A stretch of DNA of 9,091 bases from CAIXDB01 sp038327915 (GCA_038327915.1 JBBQLO010000030.1:1-9091); one strand, 5' to 3'. Positions 1 to 6,461 are shown, counted from the stretch's first letter. The notes: a model not told the origin generated them from the sequence alone. Numbers and translations are program-made.

Positions 1-90
1 GCACATAATGCGTGTACCCTCCCAAAATGGGATTTCAAAAAATCTTTAGGAGTGGTACTGATGAGTGGAAGAACCATCACCCGTAAGTAA
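1..90 (+). CDS. possible 3' end of a hypothetical protein (partial, left edge)
   Basis: Frame 1 is open from the window edge to a TAA at 88-90 and would give a 29-residue C-terminus ending in the basic stretch SGRTITRK. The composition (one Trp, several Lys/Arg, mixed hydrophobics) is protein-like, but the piece is too short to recognise a family. It would be convergent with tRNA-Tyr. The minus strand is also open here: an ATG at 77..75 would start a gene running left out of the window (MVLPLISTTPK...), so either strand, or neither, could be coding. The stretch also has small dyads (for example CCCA/TGGG near 22-32 and CCC/GGG near 80-94) without a recognisable RNA family. Confidence 0.25.
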   Translation, partial: AHNACTLPKWDFKKSLGVVLMSGRTITRK

Positions 91-135
91 GGGAGCACAA
101 GCAATAAAAATATACAAAACCTTTGAGTTCTATTC

Positions 136-220
136 TGGTGCGTGGAGAGGGACTCGAACCCCCGGAGCCCGAAGGCGCGACGTTTACAGCGTCGTGTAAT
201 TGCCACTATACGATCCACGC
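136..220 (-). tRNA. tRNA-Tyr (anticodon GTA), CCA encoded
   Basis: Read on the minus strand, the acceptor stem GCGTGGA (220-214) pairs with TCCACGC (146-140), followed by discriminator A and an encoded CCA (138-136). The anticodon stem CGACG/CGTCG encloses loop CTGTAAA, giving anticodon GTA. The T-arm is GGGGG-TTCGAGT-CCCTC with one G-U pair. The variable arm is long, about 14 nt, with a GCC/GGC mini-stem. A long variable arm with a GTA anticodon is the bacterial class II tRNA-Tyr pattern. It lies downstream of clpB, separated from it by a terminator, so it is probably transcribed from its own promoter or by read-through. Confidence 0.95.
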
Positions 221-240
221 AATACAAAATACGATATCAC

Positions 241-284
241 AAAAACAAAAGAAGTTCCAATCACACATGATTGAAACTTCTTTT
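241..284 (-). terminator. rho-independent terminator of clpB
   Basis: A 10-bp perfect stem (247-256 with 275-284) is extended, after one mismatch, by 6 more pairs (258-263 with 268-273) around the 4-nt loop CACA. On the minus strand the hairpin is followed by a T-rich run (CTTTTGTTTTTG), as expected for intrinsic termination. It starts 33 bp beyond the clpB stop codon and separates that transcript from tRNA-Tyr. The outer stem is A/T-rich on both arms, so some activity on the plus strand is also possible. Confidence 0.85.
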
Positions 285-316
285 GCACTAGGATGTCTCA
301 TTACGTGCTGAATTAA

Positions 317-2992
317 TTACACCCCTACCCCATCTCGTACAAAATTTTCTGATATGAACGAGCCCTTACGTCCACGCTTGACGTCAAAAATAAATTCTCC
401 ATCTTTAAAATCTACGCTCATACTCCCGCCTTTCATAAGTCCTTTCCCCACCATAAGGGAAGCAATGGGTGTTAGTATTTTTGTCTGAATAAGTCTCTTC
501 AGAGGTCGAGCACCGTATTGTGGACTATATCCTTCGCTTGCTAAATGCTCATACACGGCGGGTGAAAGCTCGAGCTTTATTTCTTTTTGGAGTAAACGCT
601 CACGAACAATATCAACTTGAATTTTAACAATTTCAGAAATCGCATCTTTACTCAAAATTTCAAAAACAATACTGTCGTCAAGACGATTGAGAAATTCGGG
701 CCGAAAATGATCCTTGAGTGCTTCGAGAACTTTTGATTTGGCATCAGCATATTGTGTTTTTTCACTTGAGTCAGACGAAAAACCGATTTTTTCCATTTTG
801 TCTATATATCGTGCGCCGATGTTTGAAGTCAAAATAATGACCGTATTGCGAAAGTTGACCACACGACCTTTGGCATCAGTCAGACGACCGTTGTCTAGTA
901 CTTGTAAAAGAATGTTAAACACTTCAGGATGTGCTTTTTCTATTTCATCAAAAAGAATAACAGAGTATGGTCGATGACGTACAGCTTCAGTCAATCCTCC
1001 CCCTTCATCATGTCCAACATACCCAGGAGGTGAGCCAATCAATTTAGAAACGCTGTGTTTTTCCATAAATTCAGACATGTCCACTCGTATGAGGGCCTTA
1101 TCATCATCAAAAAGAAACTCAGCAAGGGCTTTGGTTAGCTCTGTCTTTCCTACACCTGTAGGTCCAAGAAAGAGAAAGGATCCAATTGGCCGGTTTGGGT
1201 CTGAGATACCCGCTCGAGAACGCTTTACGGTATCAGAAATCTTCTTGACAGCTTCGTCCTGTCCGACAATTCGCTTTTTCAACACATCTTCCATTCGATT
1301 TAGTTTATCAGCTTCTTCTTCGAGCATTCGTGAAACCGGCACGCCTGTCCATTTGGAAACAATGCTTGCGATATCGTTTTCTGTTATTTCTTCTTTCAAA
1401 ATTCGTCGTGATGATTGAAGTTTTTTGAGGCGTTTACTTTGTTCAATTAAATCTTTTTCCAAACCAGGTATAAGTCCATAACGAATTTCGGCTGCACGAG
1501 CAAGGTCTGCCTTTGCTTCTGCGCCTTCTCCCTCACGACGCAATTCTTCCAATTGTTTTTTTATTGATTTGATATTCGAAACTGTTTCTTTTTCATTATT
1601 CCATTTGAGTTCAATTTCTGATGTTTTTTCTTTTAAATCAGCAACCGTCTTCTCGATCTCTTTGACACGAGCTTTTGATTTTTGATCTGTTTCTTTCTTC
1701 AATGCCTCACGCTCAATTTCCAGCTTTATAATTTTTGAATGTGTTTCCTGTAAAATAGGTGGCATATTTTCTAACGCGATTTTAAGATAGGCTGCAGATT
1801 CGTCTATGAGGTCCACTGCTTTGTCTGGCAAAAATCTGTCCGTAATATATCGAGACGAGAGATTCACCGCAGCCACAATCGCTTCGTCTGTAATACGAAC
1901 ACCGTGATAGAGTTCATATTTTTCTTTGAGACCTCGCATGATAGTGATTGCATCGTCTATCGACGGCTCATTGACATACACCGGCTGAAAACGCCTTGTC
2001 AACGCAGGATCTTTTTCTATATGTTTTTGATATTCTTTAAGAGTTGTTGCACCAATAGCGTGGAGTTCTCCCCGAGCTAAAGCTGGCTTGAGCATGTTTG
2101 ATGCATCGAGGGAACCTTCGGCGGAACCAGCACCCACAATAGTGTGAATTTCGTCTACAAATAAAATAACTTTACCGTCAGATTTTTCTACTTCTTTCAA
2201 AATATTTTTTAAACGCTCTTCAAATTCTCCACGGTATTTTGTACCAGCCACAAGAAGCCCCAGGTCGAGTGAAACGAGCTCTTTGTCTTTGAGTGACTCT
2301 GGAACGTCGCCGAGAGACATACGTATCGCCAAACCTTCAACAATAGCAGTCTTACCGACGCCTGCCTCCCCTATTAATATCGGATTGTTTTTAGTGCGTC
2401 GAGAAAGAATTTGAATGATTCGAGAAATCTCGGCATCTCGACCAATGACTGGGTCAAGTTTGTTTTGTTGAGCGAGTTTTGTCAGACTTCGAGTATACTT
2501 TGAAAGTGCTTTGAATTTTTTCTGTGCTGTCGGCTCACTTGTGTGAGAACTTTTTAAATCTTCAAGTACTTTAGTCACATCATCCCGACTAATTTTAAAT
2601 TTAGCCAGCAAGTCTTTTGCAGGAGAAGGAACTTCAATGGTGGCAATGAAAAGATGCTCAGTTGAAACAAACTCATCATGTAGCTCCGCGGCTACTTTAC
2701 CAGAAGCTTCGATAACCTGAGCAAGTTCTGGTGTTAAATATATTTGGTACGAAGCAGAAAGTGTTTGCCCAGACTCGGCACCTTCGATAGCATCGAGGAC
2801 AGAGTCGGTAAGGAGTATCGTGTCGACGTCCATTTTATCTAAAATAGACGGCACAATACTTTCTTCTTGAAGAATGAGAGCGGTGAGCAAATGTAAGGGA
2901 CTGACATGATTTTGCCCACGTTCAATAGCCAGCTCATGAGCTTTACGGATTGCTTCTTTCGCTTTTGTTGTAAAGTGATTAAATGGAGGCAT
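317..2992 (-). CDS. clpB: ClpB-type AAA+ protein disaggregase with a ClpP-loop-like IGF motif
   Basis: Hsp100 unfoldase of 891 residues, acting in the cytosol. The family threads aggregated protein through its hexameric pore, normally with DnaK/DnaJ/GrpE. Visible domains: Clp N-domain (about 1-145); AAA+ D1 with Walker A GEAGVGKT (208-215), pore loop KYRGE (252-256) and Walker B ending in DE (280-281); a long coiled-coil middle domain (about 405-540), whose sequence follows E. coli ClpB closely; D2 with Walker A GPTGVGKT (610-617), pore loop GYVG (657-660), Walker B DE (682-683), RPEFLNR (764-770) and sensor-2 GARPL (827-831). E. coli ClpB is 857 aa, so this is full length. The oddity is KIGFSSDSS (735-743), which aligns with the ClpP-binding loop of ClpC (YVGFN) and is absent from E. 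coli ClpB. The ATG at 2992 gives a normal N-domain start. There is no Shine-Dalgarno sequence, and the promoter sits right before the ATG. Confidence 0.95.
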   Translation of the reverse strand: MPPFNHFTTKAKEAIRKAHELAIERGQNHVSPLHLLTALILQEESIVPSILDKMDVDTILLTDSVLDAIEGAESGQTLSASYQIYLTPELAQVIEASGKVAAELHDEFVSTEHLFIATIEVPSPAKDLLAKFKISRDDVTKVLEDLKSSHTSEPTAQKKFKALSKYTRSLTKLAQQNKLDPVIGRDAEISRIIQILSRRTKNNPILIGEAGVGKTAIVEGLAIRMSLGDVPESLKDKELVSLDLGLLVAGTKYRGEFEERLKNILKEVEKSDGKVILFVDEIHTIVGAGSAEGSLDASNMLKPALARGELHAIGATTLKEYQKHIEKDPALTRRFQPVYVNEPSIDDAITIMRGLKEKYELYHGVRITDEAIVAAVNLSSRYITDRFLPDKAVDLIDESAAYLKIALENMPPILQETHSKIIKLEIEREALKKETDQKSKARVKEIEKTVADLKEKTSEIELKWNNEKETVSNIKSIKKQLEELRREGEGAEAKADLARAAEIRYGLIPGLEKDLIEQSKRLKKLQSSRRILKEEITENDIASIVSKWTGVPVSRMLEEEADKLNRMEDVLKKRIVGQDEAVKKISDTVKRSRAGISDPNRPIGSFLFLGPTGVGKTELTKALAEFLFDDDKALIRVDMSEFMEKHSVSKLIGSPPGYVGHDEGGGLTEAVRHRPYSVILFDEIEKAHPEVFNILLQVLDNGRLTDAKGRVVNFRNTVIILTSNIGARYIDKMEKIGFSSDSSEKTQYADAKSKVLEALKDHFRPEFLNRLDDSIVFEILSKDAISEIVKIQVDIVRERLLQKEIKLELSPAVYEHLASEGYSPQYGARPLKRLIQTKILTPIASLMVGKGLMKGGSMSVDFKDGEFIFDVKRGRKGSFISENFVRDGVGV

Positions 2993-3002
2993 AGTTAGTT
3001 AT

Positions 3003-3030
3003 ATTTTACTCATTTTTTTGTCAAAGTCAA
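3003..3030 (-). promoter_or_regulatory. clpB promoter, apparently leaderless
   Basis: On the minus strand, -35 TTGACT (3030-3025) and -10 TAAAAT (3008-3003) are separated by 16 nt. The -10 ends only 10 nt before the ATG (2992), so a start site 6-8 nt downstream would leave 2-4 nt of leader or none. A second -35-like TTGACA (3024-3019) with TATAAC (3001-2996) is an alternative that would also be leaderless. No purine-rich ribosome site lies between. I see no clear CIRCE-like dyad for heat-shock control. Confidence 0.6.
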
Positions 3031-3213
3031 TTTAAATTTTTATTATGAAATCGTTATACACTGACAGTTTTTTAAACGATGAAATTATCTGGCATGTGTT
3101 CTTCCGCTCAGACTGTACTACAATGTTTTCAATGATTTCTTTCGATTATGAACTGTTTACCCTATGCTTACCTTATGCTCCGCTCACGACTTACTATACA
3201 CAAAAACTTATTT

Positions 3214-3219
3214 AAGGAG
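3214..3219 (+). promoter_or_regulatory. Shine-Dalgarno site choosing the start at 3232
   Basis: AAGGAG lies 12 nt before the ATG at 3232. This is the only convincing Shine-Dalgarno motif in front of a gene in this window. It favours 3232 over an in-frame ATG at 3148, whose 28 extra residues have no recognisable character. The spacing is somewhat long. A weak -10-like TACAAT occurs at 3119-3124 in the 238-bp spacer upstream, with no good -35. Confidence 0.55.
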
Positions 3220-3231
3220 TATACTAAAAAT

Positions 3232-4401
3232 ATGGAAATGCAACCAGAACAAAGTGAAATAATTCCTGAAAACCCAGTAAGACCACCTCGAATAGAGGTA
3301 ATTGAGAAAAATACTGGCAGGAATCGATTGCGAGATTTACAGAATATCTTTGATAAAGAAATATTTGACCCCGCCATTATGTCTCATGAAAAAAGAAATA
3401 ATGCCTTCAATAAAGCTTATTATGCAGTAACTGAAAACGCAGAACTAGAGGCGCTTGTTATTAGAGGGATGACTGAAAAAAAAGTCCTGTATTTTGCAGC
3501 AGCAATGAATTACATAACAGAAGCATGTTTATCTTTAACTGATCAAGAGATAGAAACTATTGTAAGAAAATTCAAAGAAAAATTAAGATCAAAATCTCAT
3601 CTATACGCAAATGTTTTATCGTCTGGAGATCTCACTGATCTCCAGACTGGAAGATGGGGTGATAAAAACCCCCATCAGACTTTTAACCCAGTAGGAATAC
3701 AAGCTGTTACACGTTTTGTCCGAGCAAGAAAAAAACTTCACGAACTTTCACCTAGGACATTTTCTGCTTTTTATTTCAATAATTATCTAGATGCCGTACA
3801 TAAAATTGATCTTATTGAATCTATAGATACAGAAAAAGGAATAGTATTAAACCTTATTCAAATCAAATCACGAGAATATCCTGAGGGTGAAATTCAAAAA
3901 AATACCCAAGCACATAGAGATTGGGTTAATCAATATATGACCAGTATCGGGTCATACGAAAAAGATTTTTTGTCAGAGCCACCCGATTCTCCAAAACGCA
4001 AAGAATTTTTGTCTAAAATTGATACTATTGAAGACGTATTTATTGATGTATTAACAGGAGATACTCCAGTTACCCGCGATTTACTCTACGCCCAATTAGG
4101 AATTGGAAATTTTCCAAAAGCTGAACAAATATGGATTTTGGAAAATTATCTTCCCACAATCAAAGAAGAATTAGATGTATTAGTTGCAAATGAAACAGTG
4201 GATAAGGAAAACGCTGACCTTCTCTTTTCCATTTTAAATGAACTTGAAATTCAACTGGAAAAAGCTAAGCAATATAAAAATAATCTCAAGGGTATATTTG
4301 AAATACACTCACTATGTACTGTAAATGAGAAAGTAGAGAGTGACACAATTGTCTTCCGAGCAAAAAATCATACCGACCAAAAAGCGATGAAAGTATCATA
4401 G
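3232..4401 (+). CDS. uncharacterised protein with possible PD-(D/E)XK (D...QxK) nuclease core
   Basis: Protein of 389 residues from the ATG at 3232 (417 if started at 3148). I do not recognise the family. There is no signal peptide or membrane segment, and the sequence is rich in charged helices, with a proline-rich N-terminus (about 12-20). Around residues 187-212, an acidic strand KIDLI (D193) is followed after a turn by a hydrophobic strand ending LIQIKS (Q210, K212). This D...Q-x-K spacing resembles the catalytic core of Mrr-like PD-(D/E)XK nucleases, in which QxK replaces ExK. That is an inference from one motif; no full fold is established. The C-terminal third (about 270-350) is helical. 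The gene diverges from clpB, and the next unit begins immediately after its TAG. Two perfect inverted repeats lie inside the coding region. It could equally be a non-catalytic, lineage-specific protein. Confidence 0.7.
   Translation: MEMQPEQSEIIPENPVRPPRIEVIEKNTGRNRLRDLQNIFDKEIFDPAIMSHEKRNNAFNKAYYAVTENAELEALVIRGMTEKKVLYFAAAMNYITEACLSLTDQEIETIVRKFKEKLRSKSHLYANVLSSGDLTDLQTGRWGDKNPHQTFNPVGIQAVTRFVRARKKLHELSPRTFSAFYFNNYLDAVHKIDLIESIDTEKGIVLNLIQIKSREYPEGEIQKNTQAHRDWVNQYMTSIGSYEKDFLSEPPDSPKRKEFLSKIDTIEDVFIDVLTGDTPVTRDLLYAQLGIGNFPKAEQIWILENYLPTIKEELDVLVANETVDKENADLLFSILNELEIQLEKAKQYKNNLKGIFEIHSLCTVNEKVESDTIVFRAKNHTDQKAMKVS
3621..3676 (+). repeat. two tandem inverted repeats inside the coding sequence
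   Basis: The first is a perfect 11-bp inverted repeat, GTCTGGAGATC (3621-3631) and GATCTCCAGAC (3637-3647), with a 5-nt loop. Five bases later a second dyad pairs GATGGGG (3653-3659) with CCCCATC (3670-3676) around about 10 nt. Both are in frame and code for the segment from about residue 130 to 149 (SSGDLTDLQTGRWGD...). Long perfect dyads are uncommon inside genes. They may form mRNA hairpins or reflect a past insertion; no T-run follows, so simple termination is unlikely. Confidence 0.6.
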
Positions 4402-4430
4402 TTGACGAAATTATATACAAAATGTATTAT
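4402..4430 (+). promoter_or_regulatory. strong sigma-70-like promoter of the 37-aa unit
   Basis: TTGACG (4402-4407), a 17-bp spacer, and TATTAT (4425-4430): one of the best matches to consensus in the window. It begins at the base after the TAG of the preceding gene. Transcription would start near 4437, leaving about 6-7 nt before the ATG at 4444, with no ribosome-binding motif. Confidence 0.7.
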
Positions 4431-4443
4431 AAAAAAAGAACTT

Positions 4444-4557
4444 ATGAAAGACGAGAATAAAATAAAAGACGATGAGATAAAAAAGCTTTTCAAAGAAAGA
4501 GCAAAAGTGCTTCTTCAAAGGCTTGTGGAAAAATTAAAAATTCAAAAAAAGGGATAG
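4444..4557 (+). CDS. small charged protein of 37 aa (hypothetical microprotein)
   Basis: ATG to TAG encoding 37 residues, starting MKDENKIKDDEIKKLF and ending KIQKKG. It is highly charged (about 14 Lys/Arg and 9 Asp/Glu) with regularly spaced Leu/Val/Ile (LF..RAKVLLQRLVEKLKI), so an amphipathic helix is likely. I recognise no family. The case that it is real rests on its setting: a near-consensus promoter directly upstream and a strong terminator 16 bp after the stop, enclosing just this ORF in a transcript of about 170 nt. The alternative is that the unit makes a small RNA and the ORF is incidental. It is too short for codon statistics to decide. Confidence 0.55.
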   Translation: MKDENKIKDDEIKKLFKERAKVLLQRLVEKLKIQKKG

Positions 4558-4572
4558 CAATACCCTATTATC

Positions 4573-4608
4573 ACCAGTCCGGGTCAGTGCCTTGGACTGG
4601 TTTTTTAT
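4573..4608 (+). terminator. rho-independent terminator after the 37-aa ORF
   Basis: A perfect 8-bp stem, ACCAGTCC (4573-4580) with GGACTGGT (4594-4601), followed by TTTTTTATTT. The 13-nt loop can add a short GG/CC pairing. The T-tract runs into the last codons and TAA (4607-4605) of the convergent cysteine desulfurase gene, so the two 3' ends overlap. On the minus strand the hairpin has no T-run after it. Confidence 0.9.
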
Positions 4609-5888
4609 TTCACTACTTTTTTCAACACCTCCACAAGCTCCTCCAACTCCCCTTCTGCCGTCTCACGTCCTAAAGTAAATCGAAGACTGGATGTGCTACA
4701 TGCTGGTTTGCCAAGTGTCGCGATAACATATGAAGACGAATCTTCTTTCAAAGTTAGGCAGGATGATGAGTATGAGCACGCAATACCCTCAACATCGAGA
4801 GAAATAACTACAAACTCCGCATCAAGAGCTGTTATATCTTCGCCCGAGACTTTATCTCGGTGTGCGGGGAAACATATGTTTATATTATTTGGCAAACGCT
4901 CGGTACGAGAGCCGTTCAGCTGAGCATGCGGAAATGCGTGCAAAATTTTCTCTACCGTCTTATCACGCAAAGCTACGAGCCGAGCCACCTCACTTTCTTT
5001 CACAGCCTCTGAAATCTCAAACGCTCGGGCAAGTCCGACAATCGCCGGTACATTTTCTGTGCCACTTCGCAGTCCCCTCTCCTGTCCGCCACCAAAAATG
5101 ATAGGATGCATTCCGCCCCGTATAAGCGAAGTATTTTGTGTAGCATTTTGCCCAATATTTTGGACAGCCTGCACCGTGTTCCGGACATACAAAATACCCA
5201 TTCCTCTCGGTCCGTACATTTTAATTCCATCAAGGGTGAGCATGTCCACACCGAGCCGCAATATATTGAGATCCATATACAACCCTGCCTGACATGCGTC
5301 AGTATGAAAAAATGGAAAATGAGAATCTTGCGCATGCCGCCATTCTTTTATTACTTTCCCAATTTCTTTGACCGGTTGTATCGTACCTATTTCATTATTT
5401 GCATATGCAATACTCACAAGCACAGTATTGGGTCGGAGTGCTTCTCGAACATCTCGGGCTGAAACCAAACCATCTTCCGAAACCGGGAGGTATGTGACTT
5501 CGCCACCTTGGCGTTCTATTTCTTTACACGTTTCGAGGATGGAGGAATGCTCAATAACGGTAGTTATAATATGTGGAACAAAGTCTTTCCGACGGGCAGC
5601 CTCAAATACCCCAAGGAGTGCGATGTTGTTTCCCTCCGTACCCCCCGATGTAAAAATGATTTCCTTTTCCTGAGCACTCAACATGTCGGCGATTTTCTTC
5701 CTCGCTTCTCCGACTGCCTCTTTCGCTGCTCGCGCTTCGGCGTAAAGGGCCGACGGATTTGCGAAAGAATCAGAATCACCATTCATCCACGGACGCATTG
5801 CCTCCAAAACTTCTCTGGCGAGAGGAGTACTCGAAGCATAATCAAGAAATATTCTTTTTTTAAAATTAAAAGAATTAGGCGGAGACAT
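4605..5888 (-). CDS. iscS: cysteine desulfurase, IscS/NifS family
   Basis: PLP-dependent class V aminotransferase-fold enzyme of 427 residues that takes sulfur from L-cysteine as a persulfide, supplying tRNA thiolation or Fe-S assembly. Motifs in order: LDYASSTP (15-22), TSGGTEGNN (80-88), IEH with His114 stacking on PLP, NNEIG (164-168), TDACQ (Asp197, Gln200), the PLP lysine Lys223 in GIKMYGPRG, ERGLRSGTENV (270-280), the catalytic-loop Cys377 in SYSSSC, and a C-terminal RFTLGRET (403-410). The residue before the PLP lysine is normally His and here is Ile222. About 12-15 extra residues (NTVQAVQNIGQNATQNTS, 237-254) precede RGGM. No iscU, sufU or mnmA is adjacent, so its partner is unknown; the IscS name reflects similarity, not a proven role. 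The start at 5888 has no Shine-Dalgarno sequence, and the promoter abuts the ATG. Confidence 0.93.
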   Translation of the reverse strand: MSPPNSFNFKKRIFLDYASSTPLAREVLEAMRPWMNGDSDSFANPSALYAEARAAKEAVGEARKKIADMLSAQEKEIIFTSGGTEGNNIALLGVFEAARRKDFVPHIITTVIEHSSILETCKEIERQGGEVTYLPVSEDGLVSARDVREALRPNTVLVSIAYANNEIGTIQPVKEIGKVIKEWRHAQDSHFPFFHTDACQAGLYMDLNILRLGVDMLTLDGIKMYGPRGMGILYVRNTVQAVQNIGQNATQNTSLIRGGMHPIIFGGGQERGLRSGTENVPAIVGLARAFEISEAVKESEVARLVALRDKTVEKILHAFPHAQLNGSRTERLPNNINICFPAHRDKVSGEDITALDAEFVVISLDVEGIACSYSSSCLTLKEDSSSYVIATLGKPACSTSSLRFTLGRETAEGELEELVEVLKKVVK

Positions 5889-5894
5889 AAAAAA

Positions 5895-5923
5895 AGTCTA
5901 GCAAAAGATTTGTATAAAAACAA
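5895..5923 (-). promoter_or_regulatory. iscS promoter (extended -10, leaderless)
   Basis: On the minus strand: -35-like TTGTTT (5923-5918), 17-bp spacer, extended -10 TGC-TAGACT (hexamer 5900-5895), then six T bases and the ATG at 5888. The expected start site falls on the ATG. It interlocks with the divergent promoter of the DUF4446 gene. Confidence 0.5.
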
Positions 5924-5938
5924 TTTTCAAGGTACACT
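5910..5938 (+). promoter_or_regulatory. promoter of the DUF4446 gene (leaderless)
   Basis: TTGTAT (5910-5915), 17-bp spacer, TACACT (5933-5938), then six bases and the ATG at 5945, so the predicted start site coincides with the start codon. The -35 lies inside the spacer of the opposing iscS promoter, and the two polymerases could not bind at once. Confidence 0.5.
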
Positions 5939-5944
5939 AGCCCA

Positions 5945-6415
5945 ATGAGTGTCAACCCACTGTACATTGCAATAGGACTTGGAGTGCTGAATGTAGTCAG
6001 TATCGGATGGCTCATCCGCCTTGAAATAAAGATGTTGCGTTTACTCAAAGGTAAAAATGCCGAATCACTCGAAGACACGATCCTCGATCTTCACAAAAAA
6101 CTCGACATACTCGGAGAATTTCGCAAAGACTCCCTTTCGTACTTTGGAGATGTGGAGAAAAGAATCACTCGCAGTATCCAGGCAGTCGAAACAGTTCGTT
6201 TTAATCCCTTTAAAGGATCAGGTGACGGTGGAAACCAGAGCTTTTCCACAGCGCTTTTAAGCGAGCATGGGGACGGTGTCGTAATTTCTTCACTCTATTC
6301 TCGCGATCGAATTAGTATTTTTGGTAAACCACTTTCTAAATTTCAAAGTGAATTTGAATTGACCGAAGAAGAATGTGCTCTAGTTGCAGAAGGTAAGAAA
6401 AAAGTATCCTTGTAG
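5945..6415 (+). CDS. DUF4446 family membrane-anchored protein
   Basis: Protein of 156 residues. The N-terminus has one hydrophobic segment (about 5-24, PLYIAIGLGVLNVVSIGWLI) followed by basic residues, so it is probably a single-pass or anchored protein with a cytoplasmic body. A charged helical stretch (about 40-80) leads to the DUF4446 signature: VRFNPFKGSGDGGNQSF (84-100), then STALLSEHGDGVVISSLYSR (101-120) and IFGKPL, ending in an acidic-then-basic tail. The family is widespread in Firmicutes and CPR bacteria and has no known biochemical role. It diverges from iscS over a 56-bp shared promoter region, and infB begins 46 bp after its stop. The ATG is the only sensible start because the hydrophobic segment begins right after it. 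Confidence 0.88.
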   Translation: MSVNPLYIAIGLGVLNVVSIGWLIRLEIKMLRLLKGKNAESLEDTILDLHKKLDILGEFRKDSLSYFGDVEKRITRSIQAVETVRFNPFKGSGDGGNQSFSTALLSEHGDGVVISSLYSRDRISIFGKPLSKFQSEFELTEEECALVAEGKKKVSL

Positions 6416-6430
6416 ACGAAATGTTATATC

Positions 6431-6446
6431 GTTGTCACATGACAAC
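6431..6446 (+). promoter_or_regulatory. perfect 7-bp dyad before infB (possible operator)
   Basis: GTTGTCA (6431-6437) and TGACAAC (6440-6446) form an inverted repeat with a 2-nt centre, 15 bp before the infB ATG. The centre is too small for a good RNA hairpin, so a dimeric DNA-binding protein site is the more natural reading. It overlaps the candidate -35 of infB. Confidence 0.45.
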
Positions 6447-6460
6447 TTCATCATTATAGT
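6432..6460 (+). promoter_or_regulatory. candidate infB promoter overlapping the dyad
   Basis: TTGTCA (6432-6437), 17-bp spacer, TATAGT (6455-6460), with only one base before the ATG at 6462. Taken literally, the start site would fall just inside the gene, so either the -10 is slightly upstream (CATTAT 6452-6457 with a short spacer) or infB is also transcribed from the DUF4446 promoter. No Shine-Dalgarno sequence is present. Confidence 0.35.
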
Positions 6461-6461
6461 T

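Noticed and set aside
58..76. CTGATGAG followed by a TGG/CCA hairpin, resembling a hammerhead ribozyme core
   Set aside because: The GAAA box that must follow stem II and a cleavage-site stem are missing; the bases after the hairpin are TCACCC.
123..311. 62-aa plus-strand ORF
   Set aside because: It runs through the antisense of tRNA-Tyr and the clpB terminator; the peptide (GEGLEPPEPEG) is the usual product of translating a tRNA backwards.
714..1418. Plus-strand ORFs of 87 and 113 aa inside clpB
   Set aside because: Frame shadows of a strongly conserved minus-strand gene, with no motif of their own.
3148..3231. Longer start for the unknown 389-aa protein
   Set aside because: The 28 extra residues look like translated spacer, whereas an AAGGAG precedes the ATG at 3232. 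It remains possible.
5000..5948. Several overlapping ORFs of 77-146 aa on either strand in the iscS region
   Set aside because: Shadows of the cysteine desulfurase frame, which has all the family motifs.
6384..6461. Upstream TTG extension of infB
   Set aside because: It overlaps the DUF4446 gene by 32 bp and adds 26 residues unlike any IF2; the ATG at 6462 leads directly into RPPVVAIMGH.
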